Counted from the first letter of the stretch, positions 9,252 to 18,509 are shown. The stretch: DNA of 64,000 nt from Siphonobacter sp048595215 (GCF_048595215.1 NZ_JBMDWJ010000150.1:5270-69269); one strand, 5' to 3'. A program made the numbers and translations. The notes: generated by a model not told the origin, from the letters alone.

Positions 9252-9276
9252 ATGTATTCAACAAGAAACCTTTCAA

Positions 9277-10755
9277 TTACTGCTTGGCATAGCCACGAAG
9301 CTGTTTTTTCACCCAATCCATATCCGATTGCAGCGAAGCGGTCTCTTTCTGAAGATTCTCGTTAGTCGCCCGAAGTTTTGCATTTTCGGCTTTCAGCTGA
9401 TTCACCTCTTCGATGAGTGCTTTAATCGCAATCAGGTTGACGCCATCAAAATCGGCCTGATTGATGGATTTATCTTCGCCAATCGTTCCCACGTCATCCT
9501 TACCAAAGGCCGCGTAGAAATCCTGAGCCATGGGGCCGTAGTGACGGTACTGCTTGGCATCCTGACCTTTGTAGTTCCAGGAACCGAGTCGCATCTGACT
9601 GATTTTTTTCAGGAACGAAGCACCATCGGCCGCACGGAAGTTTTCCTTACGGGTCGAATCTGAGATGGTTTGCCAGGCATTGCCATTCGGAAGAACTTGT
9701 ACGCCTACCGATGCAATGGCATCCGTAAACAACTGATAGCCGCCAGCAAAACGGGTCATAAATTGGTTCGGGGCAGTAGTTTGAAGATACGGATTAGAAG
9801 TGTTTGAAGAAGAAGCATCGCCTATAATGACGCTTCCCCTATTACCTTGCCCCGTACCTACAGCATTACCTAAGGCCATACTTCTTTCACTGGATGCATT
9901 TACTGTCCGGCCTATGGCATATGCGTAATTTCCAGGACTAGTTGCAGTAGAACCTATAGCTACGGAAGACTGGCCTTCAGCAGTTACGAAACGCCCTAAA
10001 GCTATCGAATACGGGGTAAACGTTTTAGCATAAAAACCCACAGCGAGCGAAGCCTCGCCAAGAGCCGTAGAATTAAGGCCCAAAGCAGTGGAAGCTCGAC
10101 CAGATGCCAGAGTAGCAGAACCGACAGAAAGGGCAGCTCGACCATTAGCAATCGTGACTTCTCCTAACGCCGTAGCATAAGCACCACTGGCTTCCGTTCC
10201 AAAACCCATGGCTACGGCAGAGCTATCCGTAGCCTTTACTGAAGTACCCATAGCAATCGCACCGTTAGCGGTAGCTAGTGCTTGCTCGCCCGCAGCCAAA
10301 GAAATACGGCCATTGGCTTGGGTATCTTTACCCAAAGCGGTGGAATATTCTCCTCGGGCGTAATTAACGTAGCCCAGTGCGACTGAATAATTACCGATTG
10401 CACTATTACCCAATCCCATGGCTACCGAAGAAAGTCCGGAAGCAGTTGATATGGTTCCGAAGGCCGTAGCCCCCTTTGCACTTGCAACGGTATACTCTCC
10501 CCCGGCAAAAGAATTTTCTCCTACTTTCTCATTACGCCAGCCGTCAGTACCAGCCAAGCCAGCACGAAAAGCACCTTTAGTAGCATACCAAACGAGTTTT
10601 TTCCTTACTAAAGAAACCGTGTCATCTCCAAATAAAACCGTTTTGCCCGGTGCAACGTGAAAAAAAGCTTGGGGAGAAGAAGTACCGATACCCACTTGGG
10701 CGTACGAAGAAAGAGTGGCAGCCAAAAGGCCCGCCGTAAGTAAAAGGTGTTTCAT
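9277..10755 (-). CDS. YadA-head repeat protein with S74 intramolecular chaperone domain
   Basis: The protein is 492 residues with a signal peptide ending SSYAQ. Residues from about 80 to 320 consist of many 14-16-residue repeats of the form SxAxGxxxxAxGxxSxALG, as in YadA/Hep_Hag trimeric adhesin heads. It has no YadA membrane anchor. Instead, the C-terminus has the signature of the endosialidase-type chaperone (peptidase S74): SDSTRK with Ser365 and Lys370 five residues apart, as in the known Ser-Lys dyad, and later RHYGPMAQDFYAAFG. A coiled coil follows (about 445-485). S74 domains trimerise beta-helical fibres and then cut themselves off. I infer a secreted or surface-exposed trimeric fibre. 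The start ATG is chosen over an upstream frame extension that lacks a signal peptide. Confidence 0.88.
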   Translation of the reverse strand: MKHLLLTAGLLAATLSSYAQVGIGTSSPQAFFHVAPGKTVLFGDDTVSLVRKKLVWYATKGAFRAGLAGTDGWRNEKVGENSFAGGEYTVASAKGATAFGTISTASGLSSVAMGLGNSAIGNYSVALGYVNYARGEYSTALGKDTQANGRISLAAGEQALATANGAIAMGTSVKATDSSAVAMGFGTEASGAYATALGEVTIANGRAALSVGSATLASGRASTALGLNSTALGEASLAVGFYAKTFTPYSIALGRFVTAEGQSSVAIGSTATSPGNYAYAIGRTVNASSERSMALGNAVGTGQGNRGSVIIGDASSSNTSNPYLQTTAPNQFMTRFAGGYQLFTDAIASVGVQVLPNGNAWQTISDSTRKENFRAADGASFLKKISQMRLGSWNYKGQDAKQYRHYGPMAQDFYAAFGKDDVGTIGEDKSINQADFDGVNLIAIKALIEEVNQLKAENAKLRATNENLQKETASLQSDMDWVKKQLRGYAKQ

Positions 10756-10935
10756 AGGTGCGTTAGTTAGGTCAAACCCTGGACAATGGGTCCAAATATA
10801 GAATAGACGTATACACCTTTTTAGAGTACACAAAGAAATATTTTACGAAGCCTTCTTCCAGGAAATTAAGCGTTCCTCAAAGGATTAACCTTTGTTACCC
10901 ACTATCTTGCCAGCGGCTACCAACGCCCTATTGCT

Positions 10936-11511
10936 GTGTTTCTAAAACTATTCCATAAATCCGACGCCGTCCCCAGTGAAACCGAATTGCTTGAGCAGTA
11001 TCGGCAAACGGGTGATTTGCGGATACTGGGGCAGTTGTACGAGCCGCACATGGAAATGCTGTACGCCGTTTGTTACAAGTACCTTTCCAGCGAAGACGCC
11101 GCCAAAGATGCCGTCATGCAGGTCTTTGAAGAACTGGTACACAAAGCCCGTACGCACGAGATCAGTAACTGGAAAAGCTGGCTGCATAGCGTAGCCAAGA
11201 ACTACTGCTTGATGCAATTGCGAAGCCGCAAAGAATTTGTTGACGCCGAACGTATGGAATCGGAGGACCGTTTGCATCTAGTAGAAGAAGCACCCGAAGA
11301 ACCGTTGCCTTTGCAGGAACTGGACGATTGTCTGAAAAAACTCAATCGCGAACAGCAACAAACGGTATCGCTGTTCTTTTTACAAGAAAAAAGCTACCGA
11401 CAGATTGTCGAGGAAACGGGTTACGAACTCAATCAGGTCAAGAGTTATTTACAGAACGGTCGGCGGAATCTTAAACTTTGTATGGAAGCCCAGGTAGAGC
11501 GATTTTCCTAG
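10936..11511 (+). CDS. ECF RNA polymerase sigma factor
   Basis: The 191-residue protein has region 2 (LGQLYEPHMEMLYAVCYKYL, SEDAAKDAVMQVFEEL, WLHSVAKNYCL) and region 4 (LNREQQQTVSLFFLQEKSYR, then the helix-turn-helix ETGYELNQVKSYLQNGRRNL). It directs transcription of a small regulon until held by its partner. The start is GTG; no upstream ATG is available. The gene for its likely anti-sigma factor starts 13 bases downstream, so the two form an operon. Confidence 0.92.
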   Translation: MFLKLFHKSDAVPSETELLEQYRQTGDLRILGQLYEPHMEMLYAVCYKYLSSEDAAKDAVMQVFEELVHKARTHEISNWKSWLHSVAKNYCLMQLRSRKEFVDAERMESEDRLHLVEEAPEEPLPLQELDDCLKKLNREQQQTVSLFFLQEKSYRQIVEETGYELNQVKSYLQNGRRNLKLCMEAQVERFS

Positions 11512-11524
11512 TACCTAATCAAGC

Positions 11525-12559
11525 ATGGCAGCAACCCAAATCACCGCAGAATTGCTCCGCCGTTACGTGGCGGGTCAGGCATCGGATGCCGAGCAGCACG
11601 CCGTTGAGCGAGCCGCTTTGGAAGATCCGTTTGTGGCGGATGCGTTGGAGGGGTTTCAGGCCATGCCCTCGCCCGTACCCACTGATTTATCGCAAAAACT
11701 CTCGGCCCGTATTGCTTCGCCCCGGCCCTTCACCGTTATCTATGGCCGTCGGGTCGCCGTAGCCGCTGGCTTAGTCGGCGTACTGGCTACGGCCTACGTA
11801 CTGCTCACGAGTATACCGCAAACATCGCCGGAGACACCAGTCGTAGCCACCAAATTGGCTCCACTGTCCTCGCCCGCCCTGGCGGATACATTGAAAACGG
11901 AGCAACCGGCTATTGCCCTTCAGGCGAAAGTAAAAACAGAACTAAGGGCAAAGGCTCAATCCAAATTCCGAGCACAGCAGACGCCTGAGTCTTCTCCCGA
12001 TACGCTGACGATTCCTCCGGCTACGCTCGATGAACAACCCATCATGGCTAGCCGTATGATGATTGAACCTACGCGAGCCCGGGTAGTCCCCCCTACCGAT
12101 ACGCTGCTTTCGGGTACCGGTCAGCTCAAAGCAACCGCCAACCAGCCGACCGTAATGGCCCGCAAAAAGGCGGCACCCTCGCGTGAAACGGGTTCGGTAG
12201 CCCGGCTAAAAAGATCGGAAATTACGGGAGAACTGGAACTGGAAACCGAAGCTGATTACGCCGCCCGGACGCGTGATTCGGTTGTAGTAACCGAAGTTCC
12301 TACCGTACCGCCGCAACCCCAGGGCGGTATGGAAACGGTGCAAGCGTATCTGCTCGAAAAGAGCCAGCAACGCCTGCAGGGAGCTCTACTGGAAATCAGC
12401 TTCCGAAAAAATGGTTCGATTAGCCGCGTACGATTCCTGAAGAATCCGGGTCGGGTTTCCCGCCGGGAAGTACTGCTCTGGTTGCAGCAAGGTCCTCGCT
12501 GGCAGGCGGCTTTTACAGCCCAGGGCTCAGTACCTTTCACGCTGAAACTTTCCCTTTGA
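11525..12559 (+). CDS. Anti-sigma factor-like membrane protein with TonB-like C-terminus
   Basis: The 344-residue protein follows an ECF sigma gene directly. The N-terminal 45 residues (ELLRRYVAGQASDAEQHAVE, then LEDPFVADALEGF) match the cytoplasmic sigma-binding part common in Bacteroidota anti-sigma factors. One membrane helix lies at about 75-95. A long Pro/Thr/Ala/Lys-rich periplasmic linker leads to a folded C-terminus (PQPQGGMETVQAYLLEKS ... VPFTLKLSL) that resembles the TonB C-terminal domain. I infer periplasmic or outer-membrane sensing that is passed to the sigma factor. The TonB similarity is by eye and could be superficial. Confidence 0.72.
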   Translation: MAATQITAELLRRYVAGQASDAEQHAVERAALEDPFVADALEGFQAMPSPVPTDLSQKLSARIASPRPFTVIYGRRVAVAAGLVGVLATAYVLLTSIPQTSPETPVVATKLAPLSSPALADTLKTEQPAIALQAKVKTELRAKAQSKFRAQQTPESSPDTLTIPPATLDEQPIMASRMMIEPTRARVVPPTDTLLSGTGQLKATANQPTVMARKKAAPSRETGSVARLKRSEITGELELETEADYAARTRDSVVVTEVPTVPPQPQGGMETVQAYLLEKSQQRLQGALLEISFRKNGSISRVRFLKNPGRVSRREVLLWLQQGPRWQAAFTAQGSVPFTLKLSL

Positions 12560-12568
12560 GCATAAAAA

Positions 12569-12598
12569 ATCCCTGTTCCGGTAAAGGAGAACAGGGAT
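12569..12598 (-). terminator. Terminator of proC, shared with the sigma/anti-sigma operon
   Basis: ATCCCTGTTC pairs with GAACAGGGAT over 10 bp. On the minus strand it is followed by six T. It lies between convergent genes and could serve both. Confidence 0.8.
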
Positions 12599-12617
12599 GT
12601 ATGTTTCGTAACTTCGC

Positions 12618-13418
12618 TTACTTCGACAGTTCCGTGGAGCGTTTCTGGGCGGCGTGTAAACCCGCAATCAGCGATTCGGCCAGATGATTTTCTTCGAACG
12701 TTTTCAGGGCCGCTTCGGTTGTACCGCCTTTGGAGGCTACGGCTTTGATCAGCTCATCGAGACTTTTATCGGCTGTCTGAATCAGATGATACGAGCCTAA
12801 CATGGTTTGTTTGACGAGTTGTGCCGACAGACTTTCGGGGAAACCCATTTGCTTTCCGGCTTCAATCATCGCCTTTACCAGATAGAAAAAGTACGCGGGT
12901 CCGGAGCCACTGACGGCGGTAACGGCATCCAACAGACTTTCATCCTCCAGAAATACCGAACGTCCCGTGGCATTGATGAGGTTTTCGACCCGGCGTAAAT
13001 TCTGAATATCGACTTCTTTCGCCGCCGCAAAAGCCGTCATTCCCATGCCCAGCATAGCCGGGGTATTGGGCATGGCCCGTACCACCAGCGGGTGATCGAG
13101 CACGGTCTGAATTTTCTGAATGGATACGCCCGCCATAATACTCAGGACCACCTGATTGTACCGGATAACGGTTTTCAATTCCGCGTGTACGCCCGCAAAA
13201 TCCTGGGGTTTTACCGCCAGAATAATCAGATCGGCTTCACTGATTCGAGGTCCAATGGTATCCACAACGACCCCCGTCCGCTCAGCCCGGAGTGCCTCGC
13301 CGCGTTCGGCCGATTTCTCGATCAGAAACAGGTTTTCTTTTTGAACCAGATCGTACTGAATAAAGGATTTGGCAAAAGCCATTCCCATATTCCCACACCC
13401 AATAATGGCAAGCTTCAT
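12618..13418 (-). CDS. proC: Pyrroline-5-carboxylate reductase
   Basis: The 266-residue enzyme catalyses the last step of proline synthesis, the NAD(P)H-dependent reduction of pyrroline-5-carboxylate in the cytoplasm. The sequence starts with a Rossmann motif (IIGCGNMG). It continues with AVKPQ, MAGVSI, VRAMPNTPAMLGMG and the family signature AVSGSGPAYFFYL, and ends with SKGGTTEAAL. The length is normal. The ATG that gives MKLAIIG is chosen; a 30-codon in-frame upstream extension has no family support. It is followed by its own terminator and preceded, 29 bases upstream, by the four-helix bundle gene. Confidence 0.96.
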   Translation of the reverse strand: MKLAIIGCGNMGMAFAKSFIQYDLVQKENLFLIEKSAERGEALRAERTGVVVDTIGPRISEADLIILAVKPQDFAGVHAELKTVIRYNQVVLSIMAGVSIQKIQTVLDHPLVVRAMPNTPAMLGMGMTAFAAAKEVDIQNLRRVENLINATGRSVFLEDESLLDAVTAVSGSGPAYFFYLVKAMIEAGKQMGFPESLSAQLVKQTMLGSYHLIQTADKSLDELIKAVASKGGTTEAALKTFEENHLAESLIAGLHAAQKRSTELSK

Positions 13419-13447
13419 AACAGAGGAAAGATGATAGATGAAAGACG

Positions 13448-13801
13448 TTATCGTTTCATTTTGGAGGTTTTGATACTGGCAATGAGAAGCTTTTGAATCT
13501 CTTCGCAATCTATTAAAAAGGAATTTGCCAAGCGATCTTCCAGTAATTTACTGTCCCTAAGCAGGGAAAGCCAGTAATGCGTCTCACTAGCCTCCTTATT
13601 AGCAATGGCCAGCTTATGAATAAAATCGGGTCTACTTTCAGCCTGTTCAGCTTCGCGAATAAGAGCACCAATGGCCGTACCACTTCTCAGTACCTGCTTT
13701 GAAAGGACGTATTCTTTCTGCTCGTCCCTGAGAAAAGAATACAGTTTGATGATACGCAGAGCAAAAGCATAAGATTTTTGGTTAGCGACTTTCTCTTTCA
13801 T
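13448..13801 (-). CDS. Four-helix bundle (S23/IVS-type) protein
   Basis: The 117-residue protein matches the family named after proteins encoded in 23S rRNA intervening sequences. Visible features are SYAFALRIIKLYSFL near the start, the conserved VLRSGTAIGALIREAEQAES, and KLAIANKEASETHYWLSLL. It is predicted to be all helical. The family is widespread as a free-standing gene in Bacteroidota; no enzymatic role is known. Here it is not within rRNA but sits between the TlpA-like gene and proC on the same strand. Confidence 0.9.
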   Translation of the reverse strand: MKEKVANQKSYAFALRIIKLYSFLRDEQKEYVLSKQVLRSGTAIGALIREAEQAESRPDFIHKLAIANKEASETHYWLSLLRDSKLLEDRLANSFLIDCEEIQKLLIASIKTSKMKR

Positions 13802-13885
13802 ACAAGAAGCAGGCTAAATTTGAGTAAATATACCCAGTCCTAACCTTAGTCACTATCCTCTCACCTCTTTACTCTACTTATCTAC

Positions 13886-14998
13886 TTAGGGCATTAACTC
13901 CTTCAACTTGGCCTCCAAGGCCTCGCCGCGAAGTTCCTTGGCGATGACCTTCCCCTGCGGATCGATGAGTACCGTGAAGGGAATGTGCTGAATCCCGTAA
14001 TCAATGGCCGCGGCGGAATCGAAGTATTTCAAATCGGATACCTGGGTCCAGGTCAGACCATCTTTTTGAATGGCATCCGTCCACATTTTCCGGTCTGAGT
14101 CCAGCGATACGCCGTAGATTGTAAAGCCTTTGTCTTTATACTGGTTGTAGAGGCGAACCACGTTGGGGTTCTCCCGACGGCAGGGACCGCACCAGCCCGC
14201 CCAGAAGTCGATGAGTACGTATTTACCGCGTAATGAAGAAAGCGAGACAATCTTCTGCTGCGGATCGGGCAGGTTGATTTCCGGAGCCGGACTACCAATA
14301 CTCAGACCTTTCCGACTGGTTTGTACCCGACGCACCGTAGCGATAAAGGCTTTGTAAATCTTAACGTTAGGTTTTTCTTTCTCAAACCGATCGGCCAGTT
14401 GTTCGAATACCTCGAAATCCTGTTCCTGATTCAGAAAATTGGTAGCGTACAAAGCCGCCAGTGAAGAGCCCATTTCGGGCAGTAAGGCCTTGACCTTGGT
14501 TACCATGTCGGTTTGCCCCTGCTCGAACTGCTGCTGAATTTTCTGCTGAGCCGTTTTATCTTTCTTCTGGGTAGCCTGTTCGTACGACAAATTCAGTCGA
14601 TCCACCTGATTCTTGAAAGCGGCGGCCATGGCATTGAGCTGATCGTAGTAAGCCATGTTTTTCGAACCTGTCACCTTCGTTGCCTGCGGGGCCTTTACGT
14701 CAGCCTCTACCTGCAGATTCTCACTGCCTTCCAGCAACAAAATAACCGGTTTGCTTCCGCCGAGCAATAAGCGGTAAAAACCACCCCCATCGAGTACTTT
14801 CCCTTTCATTTCGAATCCCTGACTCGTAATCACGGACGAATCAATAGATACGGGCAAGCCGCGATCATTGACGATCTGCAGGTAGGCTTTTTCGTTGACA
14901 TTCGGGTTTCGTACCTGTCCCTGAATATGGTAGGTATCCTGCTGAGCGAAACCCGTCAGCGTCGATAGGAAAAGAATCGTGGAAAAAATCAGTTTCAT
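13886..14998 (-). CDS. Periplasmic TlpA-type thioredoxin with DUF4369
   Basis: The 370-residue exported protein has a signal peptide (about 1-18), an N-terminal DUF4369 beta domain (about 22-110), a helical middle (about 115-225) and a C-terminal AhpC/TSA-TlpA thioredoxin fold (about 233-370). The last contains the redox motif WCGPC (269-273) and the cis-proline region IPFTVLID. It probably reduces disulfides of envelope proteins, such as apocytochromes c, and several c-type cytochromes occur in this window. The start overlaps the gatB stop by four bases (ATGA type), so the two are translationally linked. Confidence 0.92.
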   Translation of the reverse strand: MKLIFSTILFLSTLTGFAQQDTYHIQGQVRNPNVNEKAYLQIVNDRGLPVSIDSSVITSQGFEMKGKVLDGGGFYRLLLGGSKPVILLLEGSENLQVEADVKAPQATKVTGSKNMAYYDQLNAMAAAFKNQVDRLNLSYEQATQKKDKTAQQKIQQQFEQGQTDMVTKVKALLPEMGSSLAALYATNFLNQEQDFEVFEQLADRFEKEKPNVKIYKAFIATVRRVQTSRKGLSIGSPAPEINLPDPQQKIVSLSSLRGKYVLIDFWAGWCGPCRRENPNVVRLYNQYKDKGFTIYGVSLDSDRKMWTDAIQKDGLTWTQVSDLKYFDSAAAIDYGIQHIPFTVLIDPQGKVIAKELRGEALEAKLKELMP

Positions 14999-16458
14999 AG
15001 CGTACTAGCGTCTAACGATTGGGCTACGAGCTGATTGGTTACTTTCGGGTCGGCCTGGCCTTTCGACTTTTTCATGACTTCGCCCACGAATAATCCAATC
15101 AGTCCCTTTTTGCCTTTTTTGTATTCCTTGACCTTATCGGGCCAGGCTTGTAATACTTCATCAATCAACGCCTGAAGTACGTCACTATTGCCCTGTTGCA
15201 GCAGTTGCAAACGTTCGGCCAGTGCCAGCGGCGAAACATCAGGGGTCTCAATCAGCGCCGGGAACAGCTTTTGAGCCGCTGCCGAGTGACTGACTTTGTT
15301 TTCTTCTACCAGTTGAATCAAAGCAGCCAGTGTCTGCGGAGTTAACGGAAATTCCGTCAGATCCTGCTTGCTTTCGTTCATCCAGGTACGAACGGAACCC
15401 ATCAGCCAGTTTGCAGCCGCTTTTGGAGTCGTTCCGGCGGCGATCAGCGCCTCCAGATACGCAACCGTTGCTTTCGATTCGGTCAGCGACAAAGCATCGG
15501 CTTCGCTCAGTCCGTACTGCGTCGTGTAGGTTTGAACGAGCTGGCGGGGCAGCGTCGGCATCTGGCTACGGATGCTTTCCAGCTGTTCGTCCGTAATGAG
15601 GATAGGTACCAGATCCGGCTCGGGGAAATACCGATAATCGTTCATCGTTTCCTTCACCCGCATGCCGTACGTCCGACCCGTTTCGGGATCGAACATCCGC
15701 GTTTCCTGAATGATGGTTTCGCCGGCTTCCACCATGGCTACCTGCCGCTCGTATTCGTACTCGATGGCTTTTTGCAGAAAGCGAACCGAGTTCATATTCT
15801 TCACTTCCACCTTCGTACCCAGCACCGGATCGCCGAACTTGCGAACGGAGATGTTGGCGTCGCAACGCAAACTACCTTCCTCCATGTTGCCATCGCAGAT
15901 GTCCAGGTAGCGAACCAGCTTCCGTACCTCCGTCAAATACGCGCCGGCTTCTTCGGCCGAACGCATCGAAGGGTCCGATACGATTTCAATGAGTGGGGTT
16001 CCGGCCCGGTTGTAATCGAGCAGGGTATCGCTGGAATGTTCGTCGTGAATGGATTTGCCCGCGTCTTCTTCCAAATGCGTATGGTGCATCGGAATGGCCT
16101 TTTCCTGCCCATCTTTTCCCTTAATCCAGATTTCACCACCGATACAAATCGGATGTTTGTCCTGAGAAATCTGATAGCCTTTCGGCAGATCGGGATAGAA
16201 ATAGTTTTTCCGGTCGAATACCGTACGGCGGGCAATCTGACTATTGGTTGCCAGTCCGAAACGCACGGCCAGTTCTACGGCTTTGGCATTCAGCTTGGGC
16301 AAGGTGCCGGGATGCCCCAGCGTGATAACGGAGATATTCCGGTTGGGCAGGGAGCCGAACTGGTTGGCATCAGCCGCGAAAATTTTACTTTCGGTCAGTA
16401 ACTGGGCATGGACTTCCAGACCAATGACCAGCTCGTACTGGGATTTAATCGACGACAC
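14995..16458 (-). CDS. gatB: Aspartyl/glutamyl-tRNA amidotransferase subunit B
   Basis: The 487-residue subunit of GatCAB binds misacylated Asp-tRNAAsn or Glu-tRNAGln for transamidation. Evidence: N-terminal YELVIGLEVHAQLLTESKIF, the signature region FDRKNYFYPDLPKGYQISQ, DYNRAGTPLIEIVSDP, LRCDANISVR, VEVKNMNSVRFLQKAIEYE and RYFPEPDL, then the C-terminal YqeY-like helical domain ending in GQADPKVTN. The length is normal. gatA and gatC are not adjacent. It overlaps the TlpA-like gene by four bases. Confidence 0.97.
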   Translation of the reverse strand: MSSIKSQYELVIGLEVHAQLLTESKIFAADANQFGSLPNRNISVITLGHPGTLPKLNAKAVELAVRFGLATNSQIARRTVFDRKNYFYPDLPKGYQISQDKHPICIGGEIWIKGKDGQEKAIPMHHTHLEEDAGKSIHDEHSSDTLLDYNRAGTPLIEIVSDPSMRSAEEAGAYLTEVRKLVRYLDICDGNMEEGSLRCDANISVRKFGDPVLGTKVEVKNMNSVRFLQKAIEYEYERQVAMVEAGETIIQETRMFDPETGRTYGMRVKETMNDYRYFPEPDLVPILITDEQLESIRSQMPTLPRQLVQTYTTQYGLSEADALSLTESKATVAYLEALIAAGTTPKAAANWLMGSVRTWMNESKQDLTEFPLTPQTLAALIQLVEENKVSHSAAAQKLFPALIETPDVSPLALAERLQLLQQGNSDVLQALIDEVLQAWPDKVKEYKKGKKGLIGLFVGEVMKKSKGQADPKVTNQLVAQSLDASTL

Positions 16459-16511
16459 GGTAGGCTATAATGGATCAGAACGCAAAGGTACGCTTTTATG
16501 GGGAAAGGCTT

Positions 16512-16544
16512 TAGCCCGGTTCCGAATTCAACGGTACCGGGCTA
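16512..16544 (-). terminator. Probable smpB terminator
   Basis: TAGCCCGGT (16512-16520) pairs with ACCGGGCTA (16536-16544), between smpB and gatB on the minus strand. The U tract is weak. Confidence 0.4.
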
Positions 16545-16557
16545 TGGGTTCCAGGGG

Positions 16558-17019
16558 CTACTCGTCGCGGGCCATGTCGCGTTTGACGTCTTTTTCTTTG
16601 ATGTCCTGACGCTTATCGTGCAGTTTTTTCCCTTTGGCCAGAGCAATATTGAGCTTGGCAAAGCCGCGATCCGAGATGAACAGACGCGTCGGGACAATCG
16701 TTAGGCCCTGGTCTTTCAGCTTACCCACCAGGCGACGGATCTCCTTTTTCTGAAGCAGTAACTTGCGATCCCGAATGGGTTCGTGGTTGTAGTGGGTCCC
16801 TTCTTCGTACTTGGAAATGTTCATGTTCCGTACGTAGAGCTCATCGTTGAGCAGCAGACAGTACGCATCAGTGAGGTTGGCTTTGCCCTGACGAATGGAT
16901 TTAATTTCGGTTCCGGATAAGATGATACCCGCCGTGAAGGTTTCTAAAAACTGGTATTCAAAGGAAGCCCGGCGATTTTTGATCTCGACGTGCTTCTGTA
17001 TTTTCTCTTTTTCTGCCAT
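16558..17019 (-). CDS. smpB: SsrA-binding protein
   Basis: The 153-residue partner of tmRNA in ribosome rescue shows EIKNRRASFEYQFLETFTAG, GTEIKSIRQGKANLTDAYC, RNMNISKYEEGTHYNHEP and RDRKLLLQKKEIRRL. It also has the family phrase KGLTIVPTRLFI in the form DQGLTIVPTRLFISDRG, and a basic C-terminal tail (GKKLHDKRQDIKEKD). The start at MAEKEK is chosen. An in-frame GTG 51 bases upstream would add a lysine-rich leader and cannot be excluded. The tmRNA gene is not in the window. Confidence 0.96.
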   Translation of the reverse strand: MAEKEKIQKHVEIKNRRASFEYQFLETFTAGIILSGTEIKSIRQGKANLTDAYCLLLNDELYVRNMNISKYEEGTHYNHEPIRDRKLLLQKKEIRRLVGKLKDQGLTIVPTRLFISDRGFAKLNIALAKGKKLHDKRQDIKEKDVKRDMARDE

Positions 17020-17201
17020 ATCGGTTCCTGTAATAGCCGGCCTATCCTTCTTTGGCCGGTTCTTTTTCACGAAAAAAAGTGGACCTCTAGCCCAGCGGCG
17101 TGAATTGATTCCAAAGATAGCTTTCGAATAGACAACTTGACGCGTTTCTGCTGGGCCCGACCGGTTTCTACGCTGGACCGTAGCCGGAAATAAACAATCA
17201 T

Positions 17202-18488
17202 TTATTCGTTCCAGAAACGCTGAATATGCTGGTGACAGAGTTCATGCACCGGATAGCGGGCACATTCTTTCGCCAGTCGTTTGACGTTCCGGCGGTAGCT
17301 TCCCTGCTGCACTACCTCATCCACAGCCTTTTTGATCTCACGGGCTGTCGCCATTTCCGTTTTCAGGCGAATACCCAGCCGGAAATACGCCACCCGGGCG
17401 GCAATCTCATTTTTCCCTTCGTGCAATCCCGTCGCTACGATAGGTACGCCGTGCTGAACGGCGGCCAGCGTACTGGCGTAACCGGCGCTTGTCACGAATA
17501 CGTGCACCTGCGGCATGAGCGCCTGAAAATCCACGTAATCTTCCAGTACAAAATGAGTCTGCGGAAACTGTTGCCGCAACTGCTGGGTCTGGTGTCCGCC
17601 CGTAGTGGCAATCACCAGCGTAGAGAGATCGGAGGTAAAAGCCTCCAGCGTTGGAATCAAGAGCTTTTTCGGATCAGGCTGATGCAGGCCCTGGGATACC
17701 AGCACGACGCGCTGGTATCGTTTCGGACACACCCGTAGGGGCCCTGACACGGGCATTACCGCCCGGTACGGAAAAAGCGGCCCCACAAACTGAACGTTCG
17801 CACTCAGATCCCGGCGTTGGTATTCGAAGCCCGGTACGCCGCATTGCAGATATACATCCGCTTCCCGCAGGACCGCATCCGGACAAAAATCCCGACTGGC
17901 GGGTAATCCATACTGCTTTCGCAAGGTATTGTAGAGCTGCGTAGAAGGCTTGAAAAAGTAGTTTCGAACCCAGTACTCAAGCAACCGCTGGCGACTTTTA
18001 CTGAGCAGCGACTGAGCGGGTTGCCAGCCTAAGCCGTAGGGAGGAGCATCCCTTGAAGAAACGCCGAGCGGCCCCAGCCCGAATACGCCCACGGGAACCT
18101 TGAAAATGGATTTCAGAAAAGGAGCCGCCATAAAGGCCATGTCGCACAACACCGCATCGAAGGGAAACTGTGCGTAAACGGCTTTCAGATCGGTCAGAAA
18201 ATCAGGAATGGGAGCCAGGAAGCGGTGGGTCAGATCGAAACGCAAGCGGGTGAGCGTACGTGTGAGCTTTTGACGTTGCGGCCAAACCTGGTTGACTTCG
18301 GTAGCAGGCACCTCCGTAGCCCGCTGAAAAGGGTAAAAGCCTAAGCCGAGTTTAGTAATGAGCGACTCATAACTCGGACCCGTATACCAGCCCACCTCAT
18401 ACCCCTGGGATTGGAGGTATACTGCCAGAGCCGTCAGCGGTCTTACGGAGTCGGGGGTTGTCGCTACTAATAGTTTCTTCGCATTCAT
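17202..18488 (-). CDS. UGT/MGT-like glycosyltransferase (GT-B fold)
   Basis: The 428-residue cytosolic enzyme has the two-Rossmann layout of GT1/GT28-type glycosyltransferases. The N-terminal acceptor half starts with LLVATTPDSVRPLTALAVYL. The C-terminal nucleotide-sugar half contains VLVSQGLHQ-like RVVLVSQGLHQPDP, then VFVTSAGYASTLAAVQHGVP and VATGLHEGKNEIAARVAYF, corresponding to the donor-binding motif of the family. The acceptor is unknown; small molecules or lipids are typical. An AgrA/LytTR-like direct repeat (18552-18581) and a TAnnTTTG box (18510-18517) lie immediately upstream, suggesting control by a LytTR regulator, perhaps the one at 22363. Confidence 0.82.
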   Translation of the reverse strand: MNAKKLLVATTPDSVRPLTALAVYLQSQGYEVGWYTGPSYESLITKLGLGFYPFQRATEVPATEVNQVWPQRQKLTRTLTRLRFDLTHRFLAPIPDFLTDLKAVYAQFPFDAVLCDMAFMAAPFLKSIFKVPVGVFGLGPLGVSSRDAPPYGLGWQPAQSLLSKSRQRLLEYWVRNYFFKPSTQLYNTLRKQYGLPASRDFCPDAVLREADVYLQCGVPGFEYQRRDLSANVQFVGPLFPYRAVMPVSGPLRVCPKRYQRVVLVSQGLHQPDPKKLLIPTLEAFTSDLSTLVIATTGGHQTQQLRQQFPQTHFVLEDYVDFQALMPQVHVFVTSAGYASTLAAVQHGVPIVATGLHEGKNEIAARVAYFRLGIRLKTEMATAREIKKAVDEVVQQGSYRRNVKRLAKECARYPVHELCHQHIQRFWNE

Positions 18489-18509
18489 TCCTGAAATTCA
18501 ACAGTTCAG

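Noticed and set aside
15532..16401. 289-codon open frame on the plus strand
   Set aside because: It is antisense to gatB, whose protein is unmistakable; no family character in the opposite frame.
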